Shown: positions 1 to 5,286 of the stretch, one piece after another
How positions within the stretch are numbered: the first letter of the stretch is position 1
Layout of the letters: each line of letters begins with the position of its first letter
Assembly (NCBI GenBank): GCA_023261605.1
Contig: JAHFOP010000006.1
Location: 1-9,988 of the forward strand
Origin: Candidatus Moraniibacteriota bacterium
Lineage (GTDB): Bacteria > Patescibacteriota > Minisyncoccia > Moranbacterales > UBA2206
Direction: 5' to 3'
DNA: 9,988 bases
Program-made: the position numbers and the translations under genes
Notes under the pieces: generated by a model
The model's database searches: none
Told to the model about the DNA's origin: nothing
The model's input: the letters and a program-made list of their open reading frames with translations, nothing else

Positions 1-481
1 CCAGACTTTAAAAGTGATGTATCAAAAAGAAGGGGAAACCACTTGGAATGATGAAACGACGTGCACCGTGGCCAATGGCATCTGCAGTTTCCAAACAACC
101 CACGCCACCAAGTTTGCCGCAGTGAAAGACAAGGTAGTTGCAACCAGTAGCAGCCATCACAAAGCCAAACACAAGAGTCACAAGAAACCCAAGGCAAAAA
201 CTTTGCAACAAAAGTTTGCCAAGAAATTCACTGACACCAAGAAGTGGGTGAAGAAACAAGGGGTCACTTTTACCAGAAATTTGAGTGTTGGTTCTCAAGG
301 CAAGGATGTTGGTTTGTTGCAAACAATTCTGCAAAAATTAGGTTTGCTAAAAATCAAAGATACTACCTATGGAGTCTACAAAAATTTGACTCATGATGCC
401 GTCTTGAAATTCCAACAGTTGGAGAATGTTTTTCCGAGTGGGAACTTCGGGTTGCAGATGAGGGGATTGTTTAGGCAGTAG
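1..481 (+). CDS. 3' end of a secreted or surface protein with C-terminal peptidoglycan-binding domain (partial)
   Basis: The reading frame is open from base 2 and enters from outside the window, so the 159 visible residues are the C-terminal part of a larger protein. Residues 1-42 resemble the end of a beta-rich surface domain, with a Cys pair in CTVANGICSF and a following THATKFA stretch. Similar Cys-x6-Cys plus T-H-x-T-x-F-A endings occur in CPR surface proteins (family knowledge from memory). Residues 44-92 form a Lys/His/Ser-rich linker that could bind anionic polymers. Residues 94-157 look like a PG_binding_1 repeat: LSVGSQGKDVGLLQ, a helix ending LQKLGLL, then THDAVLKFQ. Such domains anchor proteins to the cell wall. 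The signal peptide and main domains lie upstream and cannot be seen. A GTG at 14 and an ATG at 17 are in frame, but the homology-like pattern runs upstream of them, so I do not take them as the start. No terminator hairpin follows. Confidence 0.75.
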   Translation, partial: QTLKVMYQKEGETTWNDETTCTVANGICSFQTTHATKFAAVKDKVVATSSSHHKAKHKSHKKPKAKTLQQKFAKKFTDTKKWVKKQGVTFTRNLSVGSQGKDVGLLQTILQKLGLLKIKDTTYGVYKNLTHDAVLKFQQLENVFPSGNFGLQMRGLFRQ

Positions 482-515
482 AAATTTATGTATGAAAATA
501 TTGATGGCGGTTAAT

Positions 516-544
516 TTGACATAACTTTACTATTCCGTTAATAT
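516..544 (+). promoter_or_regulatory. Sigma70-type promoter for the 93-aa gene
   Basis: A perfect -35 TTGACA (516-521) is followed, after 17 bases, by TAATAT (539-544), which matches 4 of 6 bases of the -10 consensus. A second -10-like hexamer, TATAGT (550-555, 5 of 6), lies just downstream but pairs only with weak -35 candidates. Either would start transcription 20-40 bases before the ATG at 584. The match is seen in the sequence; activity is inferred. Confidence 0.5.
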
Positions 545-583
545 TCTTTTATAGTATAAAAAGAAAATTACTTTTTCAAAACT

Positions 584-865
584 ATGCTGGACGAAAAACT
601 CAAAGAAGCGTTGGAATTACTCGGAGGAAAAGCGGTGTTGAAAGACCAAAATCAATATTTTGTCTTGCTCAGCCTGAAGGAATTTCGGAAGATCAAAAAA
701 GAAGGTGTGGAGGGCTTGACAAAGCAGGGATTGATTGATAAGATTAACAATGATATTGCTAGTTGGAAAGTGATGCAAGAAGAGCAGAAAGTCGACGAGA
801 TGGACTTAATGGAATTAGGGGAAGAAAAAGCAGACGAAATCAGATATGAAAAAACCGCTCAATAA
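584..865 (+). CDS. Small acidic hypothetical protein, 93 aa
   Basis: I do not recognise this protein well enough to name a function. Residues 1-20 predict a helix followed by a GGKAV turn. Residues 23-40 (NQYFVLLSLKEFRKIKK) suggest a beta strand then a helix. Residues 45-66 (LTKQGLIDKINNDIASWK) suggest another helix, and the last 25 residues are strongly acidic. There is no signal peptide or membrane segment, so it is probably cytoplasmic. The size and strand-helix layout recall small antitoxin or adaptor proteins, but no toxin gene lies next to it, so that is only a guess. It starts at ATG with T at -1 and no Shine-Dalgarno, like the ribosomal genes downstream. It has its own promoter-like sequence and is separated from tuf by 180 bases, so it is probably not part of the ribosomal transcript. 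Coding bias and a clean start support it being real. Confidence 0.7.
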   Translation: MLDEKLKEALELLGGKAVLKDQNQYFVLLSLKEFRKIKKEGVEGLTKQGLIDKINNDIASWKVMQEEQKVDEMDLMELGEEKADEIRYEKTAQ

Positions 866-866
866 A

Positions 867-887
867 GATATCCACAGGGGGATAATC
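867..887 (+). other. Small hairpin after the 93-aa gene
   Basis: TATCC (869-873) can pair with GGATA (880-884) across a 6-base loop. Two more pairs (867-868 with 886-887) form if A885 is bulged. No T-tract follows, so it is not a classical intrinsic terminator. It could protect the 3' end of the upstream mRNA, or it could be chance. Confidence 0.25.
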
Positions 888-931
888 TTGCTAAAAAACA
901 TAAAGTAGAGTAGACTGAATTTTGTAATAAT

Positions 932-940
932 TGTGATAAT
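932..940 (+). promoter_or_regulatory. Candidate extended -10 promoter for tuf
   Basis: TGTGATAAT fits an extended -10 (TG, one base, then GATAAT with 5 of 6 consensus bases). No convincing -35 lies 16-18 bases upstream, which extended -10 promoters can tolerate. A start near 947 would give a leader of about 100 bases containing the structured region at 956-1029. This assignment is inferred; the spacer is AT-rich and chance matches are likely. Confidence 0.35.
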
Positions 941-955
941 TTAATAACAATAAAA

Positions 956-1029
956 ATTCGCCAAACTTCGCGAATCCGGTGTTTTATTCCGGAATTTCCC
1001 GCCTCATTGGCAGGTGCGCGAAAGGAGCG
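956..1029 (+). promoter_or_regulatory. Structured, GC-richer 5' leader of tuf
   Basis: Two hairpins are visible: ATTCGC (956-961) with GCGAAT (970-975), and TCCGG (975-979) with CCGGA (989-993). Competing long-range pairings also exist: GCCAA (960-964) with TTGGC (1007-1011), and TTCGCG (967-972) with CGCGAA (1017-1022). The last pairing abuts AGGAG at 1023-1027, the only good Shine-Dalgarno-like motif near tuf. The pairings are read directly from the sequence; a regulatory role is inferred. Confidence 0.4.
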
Positions 1030-1045
1030 AAAAAAAGACAAATCT

Positions 1046-2239
1046 ATGGCAACAGAAAAATTTGAAAGAACTAAACCTCATGTCAATGTCGGAACAATCG
1101 GACATGTTGATCATGGCAAAACTACGTTGACGGCAGCAATTTTGCACGTCCTGTCTTTTTTGGGACAAGCAAAGGAAAAGGGCATCGACGAGATTGACAA
1201 GGCGCCGGAAGAAAAGGAACGTGGAATCACCATCGCGACCGCTCATTGTGAATACGAATCGGCCAAGAGACATTATGCTCACGTTGACTGCCCAGGACAT
1301 GCTGACTATATCAAGAATATGATTACAGGCGCAGCTCAGATGGATGGCGCAATTTTGGTGGTAGCAGCAACAGATGGTCCTATGCCTCAAACCCGAGAGC
1401 ACATTCTTTTGGCGAAATATGTCAATGTGCCGGAAATCGTAGTTTTCCTCAATAAAGTTGATATGGTAGATGATCCAGAATTGGTTGAATTGGTAGAAGC
1501 TGAAGTGCGCGAACTTTTGACAAAATATGAATTTGATGGAGATAATGCTAGAATTATTCGCGGTAGCGCTCTCAAGGCTCTTGAATCAAAATCAGCTGAT
1601 GATGAGGCAGCCAAACCAATTCTTGAACTTATCGCAGCCCTGGATGAAAAAATTCCTGAACCGGTCAGGGAAGCTGATAAGCCTTTCCTTATGCCGATTG
1701 AAGACATCTTTTCCATTGAAGGCCGTGGCACAGTAGTAACGGGCAGAATTGAAAGAGGAGAAATCAATGTTAACAGTGAAGTGGAAATTGTGGGTCTGCG
1801 ACCAACAGCTAAAACAACTGTGACAGGAATTGAAATGTTCAACAAAACTTTGGACAAGGGTCAAGCGGGAGACAATGCCGGGCTACTTCTTCGCGGAACC
1901 AAGAAGGAAGACGTGGAAAGAGGCCAAGTTTTGGCGAAAACCGGATCTATCACTCCTCACACTGAATTTGAATGTGAAGTTTACATCTTGAACAAAGAAG
2001 AAGGCGGACGACACACTCCATTTTTCAAAGGTTACAAACCGCAATTCTACATTCGAACAACTGATGTGACTGGAGAAGTGATGCTTCCGGAAGGAACTGA
2101 AATGGTCATGCCGGGAGACACTGTCAGCTTTAAAGTCGTACTTGGCGCTCCTGTTGCGATGGAAGAAGGTATGCGATTTGCCATCCGAGAAGGTGGCCGC
2201 ACAGTCGGCGCGGGAGTGGCGACTAAGATATTGAAATAA
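1046..2239 (+). CDS. tuf: Translation elongation factor Tu (EF-Tu)
   Basis: EF-Tu is the GTPase that carries aminoacyl-tRNA to the ribosomal A site. The protein has 397 residues (E. coli 394). The G domain shows the P-loop GHVDHGKT (19-26), the switch I stretch RGITIATAH (59-67), DCPGH (81-85) with the catalytic-type His85, and the guanine-specificity motif NKVD (136-139). Domains 2 and 3 follow intact, including RGTVVTGRIERG and the C-terminal GGRTVGAGVATKIL. I chose ATG 1046 because it gives the usual MATEKFERTKPHVNVGTIGH start; an in-frame TTG at 1007 would add 13 residues not found in the family. AGGAG at 1023-1027 is 18 bases before the ATG, too far for ordinary Shine-Dalgarno spacing. 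Rather than following fusA in a str operon, tuf sits alone before rpsJ. A hairpin follows its stop codon. Confidence 0.98.
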   Translation: MATEKFERTKPHVNVGTIGHVDHGKTTLTAAILHVLSFLGQAKEKGIDEIDKAPEEKERGITIATAHCEYESAKRHYAHVDCPGHADYIKNMITGAAQMDGAILVVAATDGPMPQTREHILLAKYVNVPEIVVFLNKVDMVDDPELVELVEAEVRELLTKYEFDGDNARIIRGSALKALESKSADDEAAKPILELIAALDEKIPEPVREADKPFLMPIEDIFSIEGRGTVVTGRIERGEINVNSEVEIVGLRPTAKTTVTGIEMFNKTLDKGQAGDNAGLLLRGTKKEDVERGQVLAKTGSITPHTEFECEVYILNKEEGGRHTPFFKGYKPQFYIRTTDVTGEVMLPEGTEMVMPGDTVSFKVVLGAPVAMEEGMRFAIREGGRTVGAGVATKILK

Positions 2240-2251
2240 GATTATTCTTTG

Positions 2252-2279
2252 ACCAGTCCCGCTAGGGTGGGACTGGTTT
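2252..2279 (+). terminator. Hairpin after tuf, likely intrinsic terminator
   Basis: ACCAGTCCC (2252-2260) pairs perfectly with GGGACTGGT (2269-2277) around an 8-base loop, 12 bases after the tuf stop. The T-run after the stem is short (only TTT, then ATAG), so termination may be partial. That would let some tuf transcripts read into rpsJ. Confidence 0.6.
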
Positions 2280-2282
2280 ATA

Positions 2283-2301
2283 GAGTAAAGTTGTTTTACT
2301 C
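2283..2301 (+). other. Second, AT-rich hairpin between tuf and rpsJ
   Basis: GAGTAAA (2283-2289) pairs with TTTACTC (2295-2301) over a 5-base loop, five bases after the first stem. It may reinforce termination or shield the 3' end of tuf mRNA. Its 3' arm also lies where the -35 of an rpsJ promoter would be. Confidence 0.4.
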
Positions 2302-2325
2302 ATAAATAGTTGTTTGTTCTATAAA
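2295..2325 (+). promoter_or_regulatory. Candidate promoter for rpsJ
   Basis: TATAAA (2320-2325) matches 5 of 6 bases of the -10 consensus. TTTACT (2295-2300) matches 4 of 6 of the -35 at a long 19-base spacing. Transcription would start at about 2332, leaving almost no leader before the ATG at 2335. The match is weak and rests mainly on the -10. Confidence 0.3.
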
Positions 2326-2334
2326 TACAAAGTA

Positions 2335-2661
2335 ATGTCCAATCAGGAAGAAGAAGTAAAATCAAGAATTCGAATCAAGATTAAGGCGTATGATCATAAG
2401 ATAATCGATCAGTCGGCTAAGCTTATTGTTGATACCGTTGAGAGGTCAGGCGCTGAAATTTCCGGCCCAGTTCCTTTGCCGACAGAAATCAGAAAATATA
2501 CTGTCAACCGATCAACATTCAAACATAAAGACGCACGGGATCAATATGAAATGAGAACGCATAAGAGACTCATCGACATCACCAATCCGACTCCTAAAAC
2601 GATTGATAGTTTGATTAATCTGGATCTGCCCGCGGGAGTGGATATTGAAATAAAAATGTGA
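2335..2661 (+). CDS. rpsJ: 30S ribosomal protein S10
   Basis: S10 is a head protein of the small subunit, and in E. coli it also acts as NusE in antitermination complexes. The 108 residues include the family core RIRIKIKAYDHKIIDQSAK (11-29), GPVPLPTEIRKYTVNRS (44-60), the YEMRTHKRLID stretch (71-81) and the C-terminal LPAGVDIEIKM. An N-terminal stretch of about 10 acidic residues precedes the usual start of the fold. I chose ATG 2335 over an in-frame TTG at 2314, which would add seven residues absent from the family. No Shine-Dalgarno is present, and it is one of only two ribosomal genes here with A rather than T at -1. Unlike the rest of the cluster it is separated from the next gene by 216 bases, which contain a terminator. 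Confidence 0.97.
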   Translation: MSNQEEEVKSRIRIKIKAYDHKIIDQSAKLIVDTVERSGAEISGPVPLPTEIRKYTVNRSTFKHKDARDQYEMRTHKRLIDITNPTPKTIDSLINLDLPAGVDIEIKM

Positions 2662-2668
2662 TAGTCTC

Positions 2669-2700
2669 TACGAATTACGAATCAGTACGAATATACGAAT
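2669..2700 (+). repeat. Four copies of TACGAAT downstream of rpsJ
   Basis: TACGAAT occurs at 2669-2675, 2676-2682, 2686-2692 and 2694-2700, starting eight bases after the rpsJ stop. The last two copies form GTACGAATATACGAAT (2685-2700), which recurs exactly at 2850-2865. The pattern is direct and not inverted. Short intergenic repeats of this flavour occur in CPR genomes as far as I recall; their function is unknown to me. Confidence 0.85.
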
Positions 2701-2761
2701 AAGAAAAAAATTGGTATATTAGTATCTGATTAGTAATTAGTAAAGATTAATCTAGTTAAAG

Positions 2762-2841
2762 TCCCGACCTATAAAAGGTCTGGATACTAAGCTAGCCCGA
2801 GAATCCCTCAGACGGGTATTGGCTGGTAAGGCCAATTTTTT
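2762..2841 (+). promoter_or_regulatory. Candidate attenuator or leader RNA between rpsJ and rplC
   Basis: Three successive hairpins can form. P1 is TCC plus GACCT (2762-2764, 2766-2770) with AGGTC plus GGA (2776-2780, 2782-2784), with one C/T mismatch between the helices. P2 is GCCCG (2795-2799) with CGGGT (2813-2817), including one G-U pair. P3 is a terminator, ATTGGC (2818-2823) with GCCAAT (2831-2836), followed by T's to 2841. An alternative helix, GCTAGCC (2791-2797) with GGCTGGT (2821-2827), would block both P2 and P3 and so could act as an antiterminator. This is the layout of a transcription attenuator. The E. coli S10 leader bound by L4 lies before rpsJ; this one lies after it. I do not recognise a known riboswitch class. 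The ligand, if any, is unknown. Confidence 0.55.
2818..2841 (+). terminator. Intrinsic terminator before rplC
   Basis: A 6-bp stem, ATTGGC (2818-2823) with GCCAAT (2831-2836), has a 7-base loop and is followed by an uninterrupted T-run ending at 2841. It ends 36 bases before the rplC ATG, inside what would otherwise be one operon. It therefore either ends a tuf-rpsJ transcript or works conditionally. Confidence 0.75.
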
Positions 2842-2849
2842 GTTACTCT

Positions 2850-2865
2850 GTACGAATATACGAAT
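2850..2865 (+). repeat. Second copy of GTACGAATATACGAAT, before rplC
   Basis: This is an exact 16-base copy of 2685-2700, spaced 165 bases from it, so the two copies bracket the structured RNA. It contains two TACGAAT units (2851-2857, 2859-2865) and ends 12 bases before the rplC start codon. Confidence 0.85.
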
Positions 2866-2877
2866 TTGATTAAGCAT

Positions 2878-3432
2878 ATGAAATTTATTTTAGGTAAAAA
2901 ATTAGGCATGACGACTCTCTATGGCGAAGACGGAGCCGAGAATGTTACGTTAGTTGAATGCGGTGCGCGCGTTAGTTTGATTCGCAATGAGGAAAAAGAT
3001 AAATATAGTGCGGTGCAGCTCGAAATTCAAAAGACGGCCAAAAGAGTTTTCAAAAAAGAAATCAGGGTGGAAAAAACAGAATTGAAAGAAGGTGATGTGT
3101 TGGATGTTTCGATTTTTGAAAAAGGAGATATTGTTAGTGTGAGTGGCGTGACCAAGGCCAAAGGTTTCCAAGGCGTGGTTAAGCGGCATGGTTTTGCCGG
3201 ATCTCCAAAGACACATGGTCACAAACATGACTTGCGTGCTCCCGGAGCGATCGGTTCAGGTTTTCCTGAACATGTTGTGAAAGGCAAGAGAATGGCTGGC
3301 CGGATGGGCGGAGTGCAATCTACTGGTAAAAATATCAAGGTTGTGCTGGTGGATGTTCCGAAAAAAATCCTAGGGTTGAAAGGTGCCGTACCAGGAATTT
3401 TGGGAAATATTATTGAAATTAAGAGTATATAG
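2878..3432 (+). CDS. rplC: 50S ribosomal protein L3
   Basis: L3 binds 23S rRNA early in assembly and reaches toward the peptidyl-transferase centre. The 184 residues carry the family signature: MKFILGKKLGMT at the start, VTKAKGFQGVVKRHGF (91-106), SPKTHGHKHDLRAPGAIG (109-126), KGKRMAGRMGG (135-145) and LKGAVPGILGN (167-177). It is about 25 residues shorter than E. coli L3, mainly through a compact middle region. The Gln that PrmB methylates in E. coli is not present at the corresponding loop (GSGFPEHVV), as in many bacteria. ATG 2878 is chosen over a TTG at 2866 because it gives the conserved N terminus. There is no Shine-Dalgarno. It is the first gene after the putative attenuator, so its expression and that of all genes behind it may depend on read-through. 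Confidence 0.97.
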   Translation: MKFILGKKLGMTTLYGEDGAENVTLVECGARVSLIRNEEKDKYSAVQLEIQKTAKRVFKKEIRVEKTELKEGDVLDVSIFEKGDIVSVSGVTKAKGFQGVVKRHGFAGSPKTHGHKHDLRAPGAIGSGFPEHVVKGKRMAGRMGGVQSTGKNIKVVLVDVPKKILGLKGAVPGILGNIIEIKSI

Positions 3433-3452
3433 AAACTAATAATTCGGAGCAT

Positions 3453-4088
3453 ATGAAAGTCAAGGTATATAATTTAGAAGGAAAAGAGTTGGAAGAAATG
3501 GAAATTTCTGAAGATGTTTTTGGTGTGAAAGCTAATGACGAATTGGTGCAACAAGCTTTCGTTTCCATCCAGTCAAATCAACGACAAGTTTTGGCACATA
3601 CTAAAAATCGAGGAGAGCGAGCCGGATCAGGCATTAAGCCTTGGAAACAAAAAGGAACAGGCCGTGCGCGCGTGGGCTCAGTCCGGACTCCAACTTGGAG
3701 AAAGGGTGGCGTAGCCTTTGGCCCAAGAAATGATCGCAATTTCAAAAAGAAAATCAATAAAAAGATGAATACGCAAGCTATTAAACTAGTTTTGAGCGGA
3801 AAATTTAAGGATAACGAAATCAAAATTGTCGATAAGATAGAATTCAAAGAGGGGAAGACCAAGGAAGTGGCAAAATCTCTGAAAAATTTGGGCATCACTG
3901 CCAGAATTCTCATGGCTTTCTCGGTGGCGGAAAAAGATGCCAGATTGGCCAGCCGGAACATTCCTAAGGCAGAAAACATCATGACAAGTCAATTGAATAT
4001 TGTGGATATGCTCAATAATAAATATCTGCTTATGTCGAAAGATTCGGTGAAATATCTGGAAGAAAAATACGCCGAGCATAAGAAATAA
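3453..4088 (+). CDS. rplD: 50S ribosomal protein L4
   Basis: L4 is an early-assembly protein whose long loop lines the peptide exit tunnel; in E. coli it also represses the S10 operon. The 211 residues show the globular domain and the basic extended loop around residues 50-92 (KNRGERAGSG, KPWKQKGTGRARVGS, TPTWRKGGVAFGP). The second half, with NKKMNTQAIKLVLSGK and the C-terminal nucleotide-fold-like region, is complete. Length is near the family norm. GGAG at 3446-3449 lies only three bases before the ATG, so it is a poor Shine-Dalgarno. The gene starts 20 bases after rplC. It is a natural candidate regulator of the 2762-2841 leader by analogy with E. coli, but nothing in the sequence proves this. 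Confidence 0.97.
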   Translation: MKVKVYNLEGKELEEMEISEDVFGVKANDELVQQAFVSIQSNQRQVLAHTKNRGERAGSGIKPWKQKGTGRARVGSVRTPTWRKGGVAFGPRNDRNFKKKINKKMNTQAIKLVLSGKFKDNEIKIVDKIEFKEGKTKEVAKSLKNLGITARILMAFSVAEKDARLASRNIPKAENIMTSQLNIVDMLNNKYLLMSKDSVKYLEEKYAEHKK

Positions 4089-4098
4089 TTTTAAAGCA

Positions 4099-4413
4099 AT
4101 GACTGAAGATAAAAAAAATATTGATTTGGACATCGCGTCTAGGGTGCTGGTTGCTCCGCTCATTACGGAAGCTTCAACGACCGCGGCAGAACTCAATAAA
4201 TACATTTTCAAAGTGACGCAAAAAGCGACCAAAGTGCAGGTGAAAAAGGCCATTGAGGCGCTGTACCAGATAACGGTCATTTCAGTTCGGACGATAAATG
4301 TAGGCGGCAAAAAAAGAATGCGCGGACGAGTGACGGGTCGCACCGCCAGTTATAAAAAAGCAATTGTGACAGTTAAGGAGGGCGAGAGCATTGATTTATT
4401 CGGGAATAAATAA
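4099..4413 (+). CDS. rplW: 50S ribosomal protein L23
   Basis: L23 sits at the mouth of the exit tunnel, where it docks trigger factor and the signal recognition particle. The 104 residues include the family features VLVAPLITEAST (17-28), NKYIFKVTQKATKVQVKKAIEALY (33-56), the basic extended loop VGGKKRMRGRVTGRTASYKKA (68-88) and VTVKEGESIDLF at the end. About 12 residues with mixed charge precede the usual start. It lies 10 bases after rplD, without a Shine-Dalgarno, and has A at -1. Confidence 0.95.
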   Translation: MTEDKKNIDLDIASRVLVAPLITEASTTAAELNKYIFKVTQKATKVQVKKAIEALYQITVISVRTINVGGKKRMRGRVTGRTASYKKAIVTVKEGESIDLFGNK

Positions 4414-4437
4414 AAAAAGTTGTTAAGTTTCTAATAT

Positions 4438-5271
4438 ATGGCGATCAAAGTTTACAAAAGAAATACAGCGGGAAGAAGAAACATGTCTATTGTTAAGTCT
4501 TCTCTTTTGACCAAGAAAAACCCCGAGAAGGCTCTTTTGGCGAAGAAAAAAAGCAAAGCTGGTCGCAGTGGTGGGAAAATTTCTGTGCGCCATCAGGGTG
4601 GCGGACACAAACAACGTTATCGTATGGTTGATTTCAAGCAAGACAAGAAGGATATTCCAGGTGTGGTAGCTTCAATTGAAAGAGATCCTTGCCGCAGTGG
4701 TTTTATTGCTCTTATAAATTATGCTGATGGAGAGAAACGTTATGTGTTGGCAACGGATGGGTTGAAGACAGGTAGCAAGGTGATAACCGCCGATAACGCT
4801 CCTGTGGAATTGGGCAATCGAACTATGATAAAAAATATTCCCGCGGGAACTATCATTTCCAACGTAGAATTTTTTCCAGGGCGCGGAGCGCAGATTGCTA
4901 GAACTGCTGGCGCTAAAGCGATTCTGACGGCAGTGGATGAAAACAATGCTCAGATAAAAATGTCCTCGGGTGAGATCCGCTTAGTGAAAAGTGCCTGTTT
5001 TGCGACCATCGGTCAAGTGAGTAATTTTGAACACAGTTCGATCAATGTTGGAAAGGCTGGAAGAAAAAGACATATGGGAGTGAGGCCGGGAGTGCGCGGT
5101 AGTGCCATGAACCCTGTAGATCATCCACATGGTGGAGGAGAGGGTCGCCAAGGTATCGGGCTCAAACACCCAAAAACTCCTTGGGGCAAGCCTGCTCTTG
5201 GCAAAAAAACCAGAAAGAAAAATAAGAGTACTGATAAATTCATAATTAAACGAAGAGCGAAGAGAAAATAA
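4438..5271 (+). CDS. rplB: 50S ribosomal protein L2
   Basis: L2 is one of the largest and most conserved 23S-binding proteins and supports subunit joining near the peptidyl-transferase centre. The 277 residues match the E. coli length closely. Visible hallmarks are GGKISVRHQGGGHKQRYR (45-62), the RNA-binding region IPAGTIISNVEFFPGRGAQIAR (residues 134-155) and MNPVDHPHGGGEG (224-236), which contains the conserved His229. The C-terminal tail is very basic (KKTRKKNKSTDKFIIKRRAKRK, residues 256-277). It starts 24 bases after rplW at ATG with T at -1, without a Shine-Dalgarno. Confidence 0.98.
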   Translation: MAIKVYKRNTAGRRNMSIVKSSLLTKKNPEKALLAKKKSKAGRSGGKISVRHQGGGHKQRYRMVDFKQDKKDIPGVVASIERDPCRSGFIALINYADGEKRYVLATDGLKTGSKVITADNAPVELGNRTMIKNIPAGTIISNVEFFPGRGAQIARTAGAKAILTAVDENNAQIKMSSGEIRLVKSACFATIGQVSNFEHSSINVGKAGRKRHMGVRPGVRGSAMNPVDHPHGGGEGRQGIGLKHPKTPWGKPALGKKTRKKNKSTDKFIIKRRAKRK

Positions 5272-5286
5272 TTTTCCATTAAAACT

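Noticed and set aside
8..334. A - strand open frame with hydrophobic stretches opposite the surface protein.
   Set aside because: The + strand frame has a recognisable wall-binding pattern and linker; the opposite frame shows only composition artefacts.
868..876. ATATCCACA, eight of nine bases of a DnaA box.
   Set aside because: A single imperfect copy in an AT-rich spacer, with no cluster, no dnaA or dnaN nearby and no AT-rich unwinding array; not evidence of an origin.
1007..1045. TTG at 1007 as an upstream start for tuf.
   Set aside because: It would add 13 basic residues not found in EF-Tu, while ATG 1046 gives the conserved N terminus.
2761..2841. The structured spacer as a tRNA or as a known riboswitch (TPP, purine, T-box and similar).
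   Set aside because: No acceptor stem with a T-loop GGTTCGA-type sequence, and I could not find the conserved cores of the classes I know. It stays an unclassified candidate.
2669..2865. TACGAAT repeats as a CRISPR array.
   Set aside because: Units are 7 bases with 0-3 base gaps, too short for CRISPR repeats and spacers, and no cas genes are present.
3786..4343. A 185-codon open frame on the - strand over rplD and rplW.
   Set aside because: Antisense shadow of two confident genes; hydrophobic composition comes from complementing basic coding sequence.
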